DNA of 64,000 nt from the NCBI RefSeq assembly GCF_002115825.1, contig NZ_JFJZ01000010.1, forward strand, positions 62,001 to 126,000, written 5' to 3'. Below the pieces are notes generated by a model. That model made no database searches. It was given only the letters and a program-made list of their open reading frames with translations, and was not told the DNA's origin. The first letter of the stretch is position 1. Every line of letters begins with the position of its first letter. Shown here piece by piece: positions 20,616 through 29,606 of this stretch. Origin of the DNA: Thalassospira sp. MCCC 1A01428 (lineage in GTDB: Bacteria; Pseudomonadota; Alphaproteobacteria; Rhodospirillales; Thalassospiraceae). A program made the position numbers and the translations under genes.

Positions 20616-20650
20616 AACGGGCCGATGCATCCCTGCATCGGCCCGTTATC
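20616..20650 (-). terminator. Rho-independent terminator downstream of ymdB
   Basis: A perfect 14-bp stem (AACGGGCCGATGCA / TGCATCGGCCCGTT) with a 4-base loop; on the minus strand it runs into TTTTGCG. It could also stop plus-strand transcripts weakly. Confidence 0.85.
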
Positions 20651-20693
20651 ATCTGTGAATTTCGGTGTCTGTCAAAACGATACGCCGATATTA

Positions 20694-21509
20694 TCAGGCG
20701 CTGGGCCAGGCACCACGTAACCGCCCGCCAATGCGAACCGGCTCGATCCGTTTGGCCAGGCCTGTTTTGTCATCGGTTTCCACATAAACACCACACACTG
20801 TGGCCGGGCCCTCGGCAGGTTCCAGCCTGCCTGACGGCATTTTGGTCAGAAACTTTGCCACCGAACTTTCGTGTTTCATCCCGATCACGGAATTAAAATC
20901 ACCGCACATGCCAACATCAGTCTGGTAGGCTGTGCCGCCTGGCAAAATTTGCGCATCCGCCGTTGGCACATGCGTATGTGTCCCCAAAACAAGCGACGCA
21001 CGCCCATCGCAATGATGGCCAAATGCCATTTTTTCCGATGTTGTTTCGGCATGAAAATCGATCAAAACCGCATCAACATTTTTACCCAGGCGATATTTAC
21101 CCAACAATTTGTTGGCCCCCTGAAACGGGCACGATAGCGGGTCCATAAACAGGCGACCCATCATGTTAACAACCGCAACTTTTTTGCCCGACCGTGCCGT
21201 AAATACACAATCGCCACGTCCCGGCGTGCCATCAGGAAAGTTCCACGGGCGCAGCAGGGTTTTATCTTCGTCGATATAGGTGATGATTTCGCGCTGATCC
21301 CAGACATGGTTGCCCGTGGTCAGCACGTCGGCCCCGGCATCATAAAATTCGCGGCAAATTTTTGCAGTTACACCAAACCCGTGGGCCGAGTTTTCAACAT
21401 TCACCACGGCAGCATCAACCTGCAAACGATCACGCAACATTGGCAATGCTTCCAGTGCCGCCTTGCGCCCGGATTGCCCCAAAACATCGCCTAAATGTAA
21501 AAGCCGCAT
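20694..21509 (-). CDS. YmdB-family metallophosphoesterase (TIGR00282)
   Basis: 271-residue calcineurin-like phosphoesterase. Metal ligands are visible in LHLGDVLGQSGR (Asp), VVNVENSAHG (Glu/Asn), LTTGNHVWDQ (Asn-His), IDFHAETTSEK (His-Ala-Glu) and GTHTHVPTADA (His-Thr-His), the exact order of the YmdB family. Bacillus YmdB hydrolyses 2',3'-cyclic nucleotides and influences biofilm fate; the alphaproteobacterial role is not established. It lies downstream of the zapA and 6S RNA locus, where alphaproteobacteria usually place a 5-formyltetrahydrofolate cyclo-ligase and this gene; here the cyclo-ligase is absent. Confidence 0.92.
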   Translation of the reverse strand: MRLLHLGDVLGQSGRKAALEALPMLRDRLQVDAAVVNVENSAHGFGVTAKICREFYDAGADVLTTGNHVWDQREIITYIDEDKTLLRPWNFPDGTPGRGDCVFTARSGKKVAVVNMMGRLFMDPLSCPFQGANKLLGKYRLGKNVDAVLIDFHAETTSEKMAFGHHCDGRASLVLGTHTHVPTADAQILPGGTAYQTDVGMCGDFNSVIGMKHESSVAKFLTKMPSGRLEPAEGPATVCGVYVETDDKTGLAKRIEPVRIGGRLRGAWPSA

Positions 21510-21601
21510 TTTTAATTCCGTCTATCACACCGCATGACCAAACGCGGCAATCCCACCCACCGGGCAGGTCATCCCCCGATCACAAATTTCAATTAAACCA
21601 G

Positions 21602-21764
21602 CCAAAAAGGAAAATTCCCGCTTCCCCGAAGGAAAGCGGGAGCCACCACTGCCGTTGACCATGTGGTAATTCCTCGTGACCTGCGTGTGCAGGTGGGCGC
21701 CATATAACGAGACCACGGTCCCGCCAGGGACAGCTCCCTAGAGAAATGAGCATCGGCCCCGGGA
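21602..21764 (-). ncRNA. ssrS: Candidate 6S RNA (ssrS)
   Basis: No frame is open here, but the minus strand folds into a long interrupted rod. In order the 5' arms are GGGAGC, GACC, GTGGT, CTCGT and ACCTGC; they pair with GCAGGT, ACGAG, ACCAC, GGTC and GCTCCC around an ACAC loop. A terminator with a TTCG loop (CCCGCTTTCC / GGGAAGCGGG) and a T-rich tail follows at 21602-21640. The position directly after zapA is where 6S RNA sits in many proteobacteria, and the length from a plausible 5' end near 21764 (about 155 nt) fits alphaproteobacterial 6S. 6S RNA mimics an open promoter and sequesters sigma70 RNA polymerase. Ends are estimates. Confidence 0.7.
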
Positions 21765-21854
21765 ATTAGCGAATCTGACGCGCAGGGCAGCCCCCTTTTG
21801 GATCCACTTTTGATCGCCCCGAAGGACGCATCGCAAGCAGTATCCGATGCGAAC

Positions 21855-22193
21855 TTAGTCAGCTGCGAGCTTTTGTGCAATAGCCTCTATACGAGAGGCG
21901 AGATTTTCCATGCTTTGCGCCATACGATCAGCATCATTCGGGGCAACCGCCCCTTCGGGCAAAGCGGCACTGGCCGGCACCGAAAGTTTTTCGTGAGCAT
22001 CACCAAGTTCGTCGGCAATCAACAGGCTGGTCATGACCAAAAGGCGCTGTTCGCCAATCTGGCCGACCATCCCGGCAATCTCGCTCACACGTTCATCGAC
22101 ATATTCTGCCAGCTGGGAAAGGCGGGTTTCCTGCCCGTCCTCGCAGGCAACATCATAACTGCGACCATTAATACGCACTGAAACCTGTGCCAT
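21855..22193 (-). CDS. zapA: Cell division protein ZapA
   Basis: 112 residues starting MAQVSVRINGRSYDVACEDGQE (ATG 22193). The N-terminal beta-alpha head is followed by a helix with the ZapA motif LLIADEL, then a C-terminal coiled coil (about 85-112). ZapA bundles FtsZ filaments at mid-cell. An earlier in-frame start at 22226 overlaps the upstream gene and is rejected. The ATG follows the stop of the coiled-coil gene by only 4 bases. Confidence 0.9.
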   Translation of the reverse strand: MAQVSVRINGRSYDVACEDGQETRLSQLAEYVDERVSEIAGMVGQIGEQRLLVMTSLLIADELGDAHEKLSVPASAALPEGAVAPNDADRMAQSMENLASRIEAIAQKLAAD

Positions 22194-22197
22194 GATT

Positions 22198-22485
22198 TTA
22201 CGCCTGCTTTTGTTCAGTTTCGTCACTCAGGACCAACCGCAATTGCCCCACAGCACCGTCAAGGCGTTGTGAAACCGTTTCGGTTGCCTGCGCCAGCACA
22301 TCATAATCGTGCTTTAGGGCATCCAGCTCGGCACGCATTTCTTCAGACCGTGCCTGGGCGGCCGCATTCTCGCTTTCGCCAGACAGGGCGTTCGCTTGTG
22401 ATCGCGCCAGCCGCGACTCCACCGCCTGTTCAAGGGCGGCAAGGGCAATTTCAAGACGTTCACCGGCATTTTGCAGACGTGACAT
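22198..22485 (-). CDS. DUF4164-type coiled-coil protein upstream of zapA
   Basis: 95-residue, almost entirely helical, Ala/Glu/Gln-rich protein (LEIALAALEQAVESRLARSQ, MRAELDALKHDYDVLAQATETVSQRLDGAV) predicted to be one long coiled coil. Small proteins of this kind regularly precede zapA in alphaproteobacteria. The tight spacing suggests co-translation and a ZapA- or divisome-linked role (a ZapB-like partner is one idea), but no function is established. Confidence 0.75.
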   Translation of the reverse strand: MSRLQNAGERLEIALAALEQAVESRLARSQANALSGESENAAAQARSEEMRAELDALKHDYDVLAQATETVSQRLDGAVGQLRLVLSDETEQKQA

Positions 22486-22651
22486 ATCGTCCTTCCTGAT
22501 CCTTCATAATCGTTTCACAAGATAGGTCGTGACAAAGCAGGGCGTCAACTGTTCCGCGATACTGCCTGTTCAAAACCGTTCTGATCGCCATCATATCACG
22601 TAAGGATTAACCGCAATCTAAGCAATCCAGTCAGTTTTTCGACAGAACAGG

Positions 22652-22680
22652 TTGACGTATGCGGATCGCGGGGGCATGTT
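22652..22680 (+). promoter_or_regulatory. Possible sigma70 promoter of tkt
   Basis: TTGACG at 22652-22657 and CATGTT at 22675-22680 with a 17-bp spacer, about 70 bp before the tkt ATG. The -35 is good; the -10 matches only partly. Confidence 0.35.
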
Positions 22681-22752
22681 CCGCCCGTCTTATTTGATTT
22701 ATTCAGCCGTAGTAATCAACGCCCGATAGCGAACCCCCAGGAAGCGCATTCA

Positions 22753-24735
22753 ATGACGAAAACAGCAGAACATAGCCGCATGGCAAATGCCATTCGCTTT
22801 CTTTCCGCCGACGCCGTGGAAAAAGCCAATTCCGGCCATCCGGGCATGCCAATGGGCATGGCGGACGTCGCGACTGTTCTCTTTACCAAGTTTTTGAAAT
22901 TCGATCCGAAACATCCGCATTGGCCAGACCGCGACCGGTTTGTCCTGTCTGCCGGTCACGGGTCAATGCTGCTTTATTCGCTGCTGTATCTTACCGGCTA
23001 TGAAGACTTTGATCTCGACCAGATCAAAAATTTCCGTCAGCTCGGCGCACGTACTGCCGGCCACCCGGAATATGGTCATGGTGCCGGCATCGAAACCACC
23101 ACCGGCCCGCTGGGTCAGGGTATTGCCACCTCTGTCGGCTTTGCCCTTGGCGAACGCATCATGAATGCGGCCTATAATAACGACCTGGTTGACCATTACA
23201 CCTATGTCGTTGCCGGTGACGGCTGCCTGATGGAAGGCATTTCGCAGGAAGCCATTTCGCTGGCTGGTCATTTGCAGCTTTCCAAGCTGATCGTGCTGTT
23301 TGACGATAACGGCATTTCGATCGATGGCCCCACCTCGCTTTCGACCTCGGAAGACCACAAAAAACGTTTTGAAGCCGCAGGCTGGGATGTCCAACAGATT
23401 GACGGCCACGATGCCGATGCCATCGAAGCCGCCATTGCCAAAGCAAAAACCACCGGCACCCCGTCGCTGATCGCATGTAAAACCGTTATCGGTTTTGGCG
23501 CACCGACCAAGGGCGGCACCTCGGCTACACACGGGTCGCCGCTGGGTGCAAAAGAACTGGCCGGCGCACGCGAAAAACTGAACTGGTCCTATGAACCGTT
23601 TGACGTCCCCCAGGATGTGCTTGAAGCATGGCGTGCAGCAGGTGCCCGTGGTGCTGACGAATTTGCGGCCTGGGGCGCACGTTTTGATGCGCAGGACGCC
23701 GATGTTCGTGCCGATTTTGAACAGCGGGTCGAAGGCAAACTGCCGGAAAACTGGATCGAAGCATTTAATGCTTACAAGAAACAGATTACGGAAGAACTGC
23801 CCAAAATCGCCACCCGTAAATCCTCGCAGAATGTGCTCGAAGTTCTGACCAAGGAAATCCCGGCGATGATCGGTGGCTCGGCTGACCTTACCGGGTCCAA
23901 CAACACCAAAACAGCCGTTCAGGAACCGATTTCGGTGCAAAGCGGGTATGAAGGCCGTTACATCTATTACGGCATTCGTGAACATGGCATGGCAGCGGCC
24001 ATGAACGGCCTGGCGTTGCATGGCGGCATCCTGCCCTATGGCGGCACCTTCCTGGTCTTTACCGACTATTGCCGCCCGGCCATTCGCCTGTCCGCCCTGA
24101 TGGGCCAGCGCGTTGTTTACGTTATGACCCATGATTCCATCGGTCTTGGCGAAGACGGCCCGACCCATCAGCCGGTTGAACATGTTGCGTCCCTGCGCGC
24201 CATGCCCAATGTCACCATGATCCGCCCGGCCGATGCGGTTGAAACCGCCGAAGCATGGGCCATGGCGATTACCAATGAAACCGGCCCGACGGTTTTGGCC
24301 CTTAGCCGCCAGAACCTGCCGGTATTGCGCACCGAATACCGCGAAGACAACCTTGTTGCCCGTGGTGGTTACATCATTTCCGAAGCCGAAGGCGACACCC
24401 AGGTCACCCTGATTGCAACCGGTTCGGAAGTTGAAATCGCCGTTGATGCCCAGGCAAAACTGAAAGCCGAAGGCATTTCAGCCGCTGTGGTTTCCCTGCC
24501 TTGCTGGGAACTGTTCGACGCACAGTCGCCCGAATATCGCAAAAGCGTTCTGGGGACTGCCCCGCGTATTGCCATCGAAGCCCTGTCGGTTTTCGGTTGG
24601 GAAAAATATGTCGGTGAAAACGGCAAGGTCATTGGCCTGCATGGCTTTGGTGCGTCGGCACCGGCACCGGAACTGTATGAACATTTCGGCATTACCGCCG
24701 ATGCCATGGTCAAAGCGGCCAAGGAACTGGTTTAA
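22753..24735 (+). CDS. tkt: Transketolase
   Basis: Thiamine-diphosphate enzyme moving two-carbon units in the pentose phosphate pathway. 660 residues, the usual length. Visible landmarks are [12 protein letters not shown] near the N-terminus, the ThDP/Mg motif [13 protein letters not shown] with downstream DDNGISIDG, the Pyr domain [17 protein letters not shown] with its catalytic Glu, and a C-terminal domain. The start [18 protein letters not shown] matches the family. It lies just upstream of gap, an arrangement typical of alphaproteobacterial central-carbon loci, though phosphoglycerate kinase does not follow. A terminator lies between the two genes. Confidence 0.96.
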   Translation: MTKTAEHSRMANAIRFLSADAVEKANSGHPGMPMGMADVATVLFTKFLKFDPKHPHWPDRDRFVLSAGHGSMLLYSLLYLTGYEDFDLDQIKNFRQLGARTAGHPEYGHGAGIETTTGPLGQGIATSVGFALGERIMNAAYNNDLVDHYTYVVAGDGCLMEGISQEAISLAGHLQLSKLIVLFDDNGISIDGPTSLSTSEDHKKRFEAAGWDVQQIDGHDADAIEAAIAKAKTTGTPSLIACKTVIGFGAPTKGGTSATHGSPLGAKELAGAREKLNWSYEPFDVPQDVLEAWRAAGARGADEFAAWGARFDAQDADVRADFEQRVEGKLPENWIEAFNAYKKQITEELPKIATRKSSQNVLEVLTKEIPAMIGGSADLTGSNNTKTAVQEPISVQSGYEGRYIYYGIREHGMAAAMNGLALHGGILPYGGTFLVFTDYCRPAIRLSALMGQRVVYVMTHDSIGLGEDGPTHQPVEHVASLRAMPNVTMIRPADAVETAEAWAMAITNETGPTVLALSRQNLPVLRTEYREDNLVARGGYIISEAEGDTQVTLIATGSEVEIAVDAQAKLKAEGISAAVVSLPCWELFDAQSPEYRKSVLGTAPRIAIEALSVFGWEKYVGENGKVIGLHGFGASAPAPELYEHFGITADAMVKAAKELV

Positions 24736-24741
24736 TTTCCG

Positions 24742-24775
24742 GGCCGGATCGGTAATATGCCGATCCGGCCTTTTT
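24742..24775 (+). terminator. Terminator between tkt and gap
   Basis: Perfect 11-bp stem GGCCGGATCGG / CCGATCCGGCC with a 7-base loop, followed by TTTTT. Confidence 0.9.
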
Positions 24776-24837
24776 GATTGTCCCCGTCTGCGGGGTTTGA
24801 CCGTCCGGTCACAATCAGTATGTTTTTGGAGGAATTA

Positions 24838-25845
24838 ATGGCTATTCGTGTTGCGATTAATGGTTTTGGCCGTATTGGCCGTCTGGTTCTGCGTGCGATT
24901 GTCGAAAGCGGCCGCACCGATCTTGAAGTCGTTGCCATCAATGATCTGGGCGACGTCAAAACCAATGCCCACCTGCTGAAATATGATTCTGTACATGGTG
25001 TTCTTGCCAATGACGTCAAAGCCGAAGGCAATGATCTGGTCATTGATGGCAAGGCCATCAAGGTTTGTTCCGAACGCGACCCGGCCAACCTGCCGTGGGG
25101 CGAACTGAACGTCGATATCGCTTTTGAATGCACCGGTATCTTTCTTGATGAAGCAGGCGCAGGCAAACACCTGACCGCAGGTGCCAAGCGCGTTCTGATT
25201 TCCGCCCCGGCAAAGGGCGACATCAAAACCGTTGTTTATGGCGTTAACAGCGACAGCCTGACCGCTGATGATATCATTGTTTCAAACGCATCTTGCACCA
25301 CCAACTGCCTGGCACCGGTCGCCGATGTTTTGAACAAAACCGTTGGCATCACCAAAGGCTTCATGACCACCGTTCACGCCTTCACCGGCGACCAGAACAC
25401 GGTTGACAGCCTGCACAAGGATTTGCGCCGTGCCCGCGCAGCATCGCTTTCCATGATCCCGACCTCGACCGGGGCGGCCAAGGCTGTTGGTCTTGTTCTG
25501 CCGGAACTTAAGGGCAAGCTGGACGGAACGTCGGTTCGTGTGCCCAGCCCGAACGTCTCCATGATCGATCTGACCTTTGTTTCGGGCCGTGATACCACTG
25601 CCGAAGAAATCAATGCTGCCATCGCAGAAGCCGCCAATGGCCGCCTTAAAGGTGTGTTGGGCGTAAATGATGCGCCGCTGGTATCGATTGATTTCAATCA
25701 CAATCCGAACAGCTCGACCTTCGATTCGACCCAGACCCAGGTTATTGGAGGCAACTTCGTGCGTATCCTGTCCTGGTACGACAACGAATGGGGCTTCTCC
25801 AACCGGATGTCCGACACCGCTGTTGAAATGGCAAAATATCTGTAA
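24838..25845 (+). CDS. gap: Glyceraldehyde-3-phosphate dehydrogenase, type I
   Basis: Phosphorylating GAPDH of glycolysis and gluconeogenesis. Starting at ATG 24838 (GGAGG just upstream) gives MAIRVAINGFGRIGRLV and 335 residues, exactly family size; an upstream in-frame ATG at 24778 falls in the terminator and is rejected. The NAD-binding GFGRIGR and VAINDLGD (Asp favours NAD) are present, as are the active-site SNASCTTNC and the C-terminal SWYDNEWGFSNRM. The tkt terminator makes a separate gap promoter likely, though read-through is possible. Confidence 0.96.
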   Translation: MAIRVAINGFGRIGRLVLRAIVESGRTDLEVVAINDLGDVKTNAHLLKYDSVHGVLANDVKAEGNDLVIDGKAIKVCSERDPANLPWGELNVDIAFECTGIFLDEAGAGKHLTAGAKRVLISAPAKGDIKTVVYGVNSDSLTADDIIVSNASCTTNCLAPVADVLNKTVGITKGFMTTVHAFTGDQNTVDSLHKDLRRARAASLSMIPTSTGAAKAVGLVLPELKGKLDGTSVRVPSPNVSMIDLTFVSGRDTTAEEINAAIAEAANGRLKGVLGVNDAPLVSIDFNHNPNSSTFDSTQTQVIGGNFVRILSWYDNEWGFSNRMSDTAVEMAKYL

Positions 25846-25869
25846 TCCAGCCGGATAAACCAGATAATA

Positions 25870-25897
25870 GGGGCGGTCTTTGGATCGCCCCTTTTTT
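25870..25897 (+). terminator. Terminator after gap
   Basis: 9-bp stem GGGGCGGTC / GATCGCCCC (one G-U pair), then TTTTTT. Confidence 0.88.
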
Positions 25898-25958
25898 ATG
25901 GGTGAATTTTGGCCTCCTGCCTTTAATAATGGTGCCCCCTTTCAAACACTGGATCACC

Positions 25959-26432
25959 ATGTCACCGTTGACGTTTCATATCCGTATTCACAGCTTCACC
26001 GGTGCAGCCCTTGCCTGCCGCGTTATGGGCACGAAACCTTTTATTTTGCATAGCCCGATAAATTGCGGCGAAACACATGGCGCAAAATGGTTTGCCGCCT
26101 TGCTGGCAGAACTAAACAATGCCTGGCCCAACTGCCAGTTCGAGGGGGCCATAGATTGCACCCACCACACCGGGCAGGCCTTATCCGCGCTGGAATCAAA
26201 CATCGCCCATGTTATCGTTGGTGATATTTCCACCGATGCCATGACAAGTTTACGCGCCATCGCCCGGCAAAAGGGCAGCCATATATGGGCCGCCACGATG
26301 TTTGAGCAACCCCGTGCCGATGCCACCTCCACGCGGGTTCAAAATACCGTGATGTTGCATGATATGGACGATCACTTCCTGCCCGAACACGAACTGGAAA
26401 AACGCCTGCGGGCGGCATTGGCACAGCTTTGA
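25959..26432 (+). CDS. Hypothetical protein between gap and thiE
   Basis: A 157-residue open frame (ATG 25959) with coding-like composition: FHIRIHSFTGAALACRVMGTKPFILHSP and AAMFEQPRADATSTRVQNTVMLHD. I recognise no domain, signal peptide or membrane segment. Two earlier in-frame ATGs exist but lie beside the gap terminator. No strong ribosome site is present. It ends 60 bp before thiE, so it could share its transcript. It may be a small soluble enzyme or a lineage-specific gene; function unknown. Confidence 0.6.
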   Translation: MSPLTFHIRIHSFTGAALACRVMGTKPFILHSPINCGETHGAKWFAALLAELNNAWPNCQFEGAIDCTHHTGQALSALESNIAHVIVGDISTDAMTSLRAIARQKGSHIWAATMFEQPRADATSTRVQNTVMLHDMDDHFLPEHELEKRLRAALAQL

Positions 26433-26492
26433 TTGCCAAGTTCGTTCGGGCAGGATAAACAGGCGATGTAATAGCAAACAGGAACCTCCGCC

Positions 26493-27149
26493 GTGAATGA
26501 CGACGCACAAACCGGCCTTTATCTTCTAACGCCTCCCAGCATTGATCTGGCAACCTTCCCGGATCTGCTTGCCCGCGTGTTGGATACCGGTGCGGTTGAA
26601 TGTGTTCAACTTCGTCTGAAAGACATCGATGATGAAGGTATCATCGCCGCGATCAAAAAGATTTTGCCGGTTTGCTCCAAACGCGACATTCCCCTGATTT
26701 TAAATGACCGCCCTGATCTGGCCCATAAAACCGGCTGCGATGGTGTCCATATTGGCGCCGAAGACGGAAGTTACGCCGAAGCCCGTAAAATCATGGGCGA
26801 AGAACATGTTGTCGGCGTTTCGTGTTACGATTCCCGCCATCGGGCCATGGATGTGGGCGACAAAGGGGCCGATTACGTTGCATTTGGCGCATTTTTCCCC
26901 ACCACCACCAAAACCCCCGGCACCTGGGTTGAACCGGAAATTATTGAAATATGGACCACCTTTACCACGGTTCCCTGTGTTGCCATTGGCGGCATCAATG
27001 CCGATAATCTGGCACCATTGGTAAAGGCCGGGGCCGATTTTGTTGCCGTTAGCGGGGCCATCTGGAACCATCCTGACGGGGCCGAAGCAGGCGCCATTGC
27101 CATTGCCCGCGCCATTGCCGCAGCCAGCGAAGATCTGGTTGCAAAATAG
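26493..27149 (+). CDS. thiE: Thiamine-phosphate synthase ThiE (GTG start)
   Basis: Joins HMP-pyrophosphate and thiazole phosphate to make thiamine phosphate. TIM-barrel protein of 218 residues. QLRLKD, LILNDRPDLAHKTGCDGVHIGAED, DYVAFGAFFPTTTK and AIGGINADNLAPLVKAGADFVAVSGAIW cover the phosphate and HMP-binding motifs. The start is GTG 26493, preceded by AGGAA. No other thi gene is adjacent and no TPP riboswitch was recognised upstream. Placement after transketolase (a ThDP enzyme) is suggestive only. Confidence 0.92.
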   Translation: MNDDAQTGLYLLTPPSIDLATFPDLLARVLDTGAVECVQLRLKDIDDEGIIAAIKKILPVCSKRDIPLILNDRPDLAHKTGCDGVHIGAEDGSYAEARKIMGEEHVVGVSCYDSRHRAMDVGDKGADYVAFGAFFPTTTKTPGTWVEPEIIEIWTTFTTVPCVAIGGINADNLAPLVKAGADFVAVSGAIWNHPDGAEAGAIAIARAIAAASEDLVAK

Positions 27150-27251
27150 CCGGCATATTGCCCTGCCCCTGATTACGGCCTATCTTTCATCTGATCACCC
27201 GGTGCAAGCATCGTGCTTATGCACGACCCCGTGAATACAGGCGTGTCAGTC

Positions 27252-28196
27252 ATGGATATTTCCGATTTGCAGGTTTTTGCGACCGTCGCCCGGCTGGGCA
27301 GTATGCGCAAAGCAAGCGAAGAACTTAATACAGTACAATCAAACATCACCGCCCGGATACGTATTCTGGAAGAAAGCCTTGGAACATCCCTGTTTGAACG
27401 CCATCATCGCGGCGTGAAGCTAAGTGCGGCCGGGCAGCGCCTGTTACCCTATTATGAACGGCTTGCGCATTTAATGTGCGAGGCCAGGCAAGCCACAATT
27501 GATGATGGTGTGCCCACCGGCCCGCTGAAAATCGGCTCGCAGGAAACAACGGCAGCCCTGCGCATTTCGCCGGTACTGGCCAAATTTTTGCAAAAATACC
27601 CGGATGTTAATTTAAGTTTGCGCACAGAAACCACTGCCGGCCTGATTGATGCCGTTCTCGAACACAAACTTGACGGTGCCTTTGTGTGCGGCCCGGTTGA
27701 CCACCCCAATTTAACCGCCCTGCCCTGTTTTGCCGAAGAACTTGTTATTTACGGCCCCGCAGAGATGACCTCAATCGCGCAAACATGTGATTCCACCACA
27801 TTACGAATTGTTGTGATGAATGCCGGTTGCCAGTACCGCTTCATGCTGGAAGATTTCCTGGCCCGTCTTGGCCGTAAAAACGTACCGGTTCTGGAATTTG
27901 GCACGCTGGAAACTGTTATAAACTGCGTTTCGGCAGGATTGGGCATCACCATGCTGCCACGGGCCCTGTTGCCCCATGTCAGCCGAATTGGGCCTGTTTC
28001 CCTTCATCCCCTGCCAGCAAGCAGCACCCATGTTGAAACGGTATTTATCCAGCGCAAGGATGCCTTGCAGACCAGCGCACGATCGGCGCTGTTTCAAACC
28101 ATTGCCCAACATTGGGACGATATTAACGCCCTCAATAACCAGGCTCAAACTGACCTGCCACTGGAGGCAAAACCAGGATTAAGAGTGATATCTTAA
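27252..28196 (+). CDS. LysR-family regulator paired with an MFS exporter
   Basis: 314 residues from ATG 27252 (MDISDLQVFATVARLGSMRKASEELNTVQSNITARIRILEESLGTSLFERHHRGVKLS), a textbook LysR winged helix-turn-helix, followed by the periplasmic-binding-like effector domain (about 90-290). Earlier in-frame starts at 27213 lack family similarity. The adjacent same-strand MFS gene is its probable target; a near-operator dyad lies in the 89-bp gap between them. Confidence 0.9.
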   Translation: MDISDLQVFATVARLGSMRKASEELNTVQSNITARIRILEESLGTSLFERHHRGVKLSAAGQRLLPYYERLAHLMCEARQATIDDGVPTGPLKIGSQETTAALRISPVLAKFLQKYPDVNLSLRTETTAGLIDAVLEHKLDGAFVCGPVDHPNLTALPCFAEELVIYGPAEMTSIAQTCDSTTLRIVVMNAGCQYRFMLEDFLARLGRKNVPVLEFGTLETVINCVSAGLGITMLPRALLPHVSRIGPVSLHPLPASSTHVETVFIQRKDALQTSARSALFQTIAQHWDDINALNNQAQTDLPLEAKPGLRVIS

Positions 28197-28219
28197 ATAA
28201 TGATCACTGTTATCATTAT
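28197..28219. promoter_or_regulatory. Dyad ATAATGAT-N7-ATCATTAT ahead of the MFS gene
   Basis: Perfect 8-bp inverted arms directly after the LysR stop and 67 bp before the MFS ATG. The arms resemble Fur half-sites but the spacer is 7 rather than 1, so a LysR or other dimeric regulator is equally likely. Confidence 0.45.
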
Positions 28220-28285
28220 AATTCGTTTTCAATGATCCCCAACACTCACTAGCATCACGCCAATTCCCATGATCAGGACAGCTTG

Positions 28286-29545
28286 ATGCCCAGTGTTTCC
28301 CGCCTTTCATCCGATACCCGGCTTTATATCTGGGCAGGTTTTTGCACCTCGCTTATCGGGGTTGGCCTGTCGCGGTTTGCCTATTCCGCCTTAATTCCGG
28401 CCATGATCCATCAACAATGGTTTCTGGCAGGTAGCGTTGCCTATCTTGGCGCGGCCAATCTTGCCGGTTATCTGCTGGGGGCTTCCTGCGCACGTTTGGC
28501 CGCAGCAAAACTGGGAAATCGCAGTGCCTTGCGCCTTGCCATGCTTGTTGCCGCCATCAGCTTTTTTGCATGCTGGCAACCGGCCTCGTTCTGGTGGTTC
28601 TTTCCATGGCGTATTTTATCGGGTCTTAGCGGCGGCTTTCTGATTGTTTTGGCCGCACCAACCATTTTGCCTTCCGTGCCGGTTGCAAAACGCGGCTTTG
28701 CCATGGGCCTTATTTTCAGTGGTGTTGGCACAGGCATTATCATTTCAGGTACCCTTGTGCCAATCCTGCTTGCCCATGATCTGGGATGGGCCTGGATTGG
28801 ACTGGGTGGAATTTGCGTTGTTTTGATGATGTCGTCCTGGTTTTTACTGCCCGCAGATACCTCTGCACACAAAACGGCCCCCGATACCGCATCCACCCCG
28901 CATAAAGTGCCCCAAAAACCGGTAAAAACCCGAAAATTGCCTCATATTACGGTGTGGGTGGTGGGGCTGGTTTACGCGCTTGTCGCCATTTCCCTGGTGC
29001 CGCACATGGTGTTTCTTGTCGATTATACGTCGCGCATTCTCGCACTTGGCGATGGCTTTGGCAGCATGTGCTGGACCATATTTGGTATAGGTGCCCTTTG
29101 TGGGCCGGTCACGCTGGGCAAGCTGGGCGACCGGTTCGGGTTTCGGGTAACCTTAACGGGTATGTTACTGGTGGACATGGTGATGACAGTCATCCCGGCC
29201 CGCGGCGAAAATCCTGTCCTGCTTTTGGTGTCGGCCTTTGTGGTCGGGGCCACAGTACCTGGTGTTGTGTCGCTTATTCTGGGCTGGATCCATGAATTAA
29301 TCGACGATGCAGATGACCGTCATCAGGCCTGGAGCTTTACCACAACCCTGTTTTCCATCGGCCAGGCCGCCTTTGCCTATATCTTTGCCTGGGTATTTTC
29401 CCAGGGTCCCACACAGGCCCACCAGATTTATATATTGGCCGGGTTTGCTGCTGCGGCGGCAATGATCCTGACCTTTTGTTTCCCTGCCATTCAGCGCAGA
29501 ATGTCTCCGCTACCTGGTCAAAACATCAAAACTGCGGCGGAATAA
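28286..29545 (+). CDS. YbfB/YjiJ-family MFS transporter
   Basis: 419-residue major facilitator with 12 hydrophobic segments. The N-terminus GFCTSLIGVGLSRFAYSALIPAMI and LGAANLAGYLLGA are typical of the YbfB/YjiJ (MFS_4) group. A cytoplasmic linker of about 30 residues rich in Thr/Pro/Lys (about 190-222) divides the two halves. ATG 28286 is preceded by AGGAC; a TTG one codon earlier is ignored. Substrate unknown; related proteins are putative drug or metabolite exporters. Confidence 0.85.
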   Translation: MPSVSRLSSDTRLYIWAGFCTSLIGVGLSRFAYSALIPAMIHQQWFLAGSVAYLGAANLAGYLLGASCARLAAAKLGNRSALRLAMLVAAISFFACWQPASFWWFFPWRILSGLSGGFLIVLAAPTILPSVPVAKRGFAMGLIFSGVGTGIIISGTLVPILLAHDLGWAWIGLGGICVVLMMSSWFLLPADTSAHKTAPDTASTPHKVPQKPVKTRKLPHITVWVVGLVYALVAISLVPHMVFLVDYTSRILALGDGFGSMCWTIFGIGALCGPVTLGKLGDRFGFRVTLTGMLLVDMVMTVIPARGENPVLLLVSAFVVGATVPGVVSLILGWIHELIDDADDRHQAWSFTTTLFSIGQAAFAYIFAWVFSQGPTQAHQIYILAGFAAAAAMILTFCFPAIQRRMSPLPGQNIKTAAE

Positions 29546-29606
29546 ACCTGCAAGCTGGCCCTGCCAGCCTCAGAAAAACACCGCCTTACCTTTTGAAAAT
29601 GACGAG

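Noticed and set aside
21602-21764. SRP 4.5S RNA as an alternative for the rod-like RNA
   Set aside because: The invariant GGAA-tetraloop region with GGAAGCAGC is absent, and the position after zapA fits 6S.
22963-24183. 406-codon frame opposite transketolase
   Set aside because: It lies wholly antisense to a clearly recognised tkt and has no domain; it is a by-product of codon bias.
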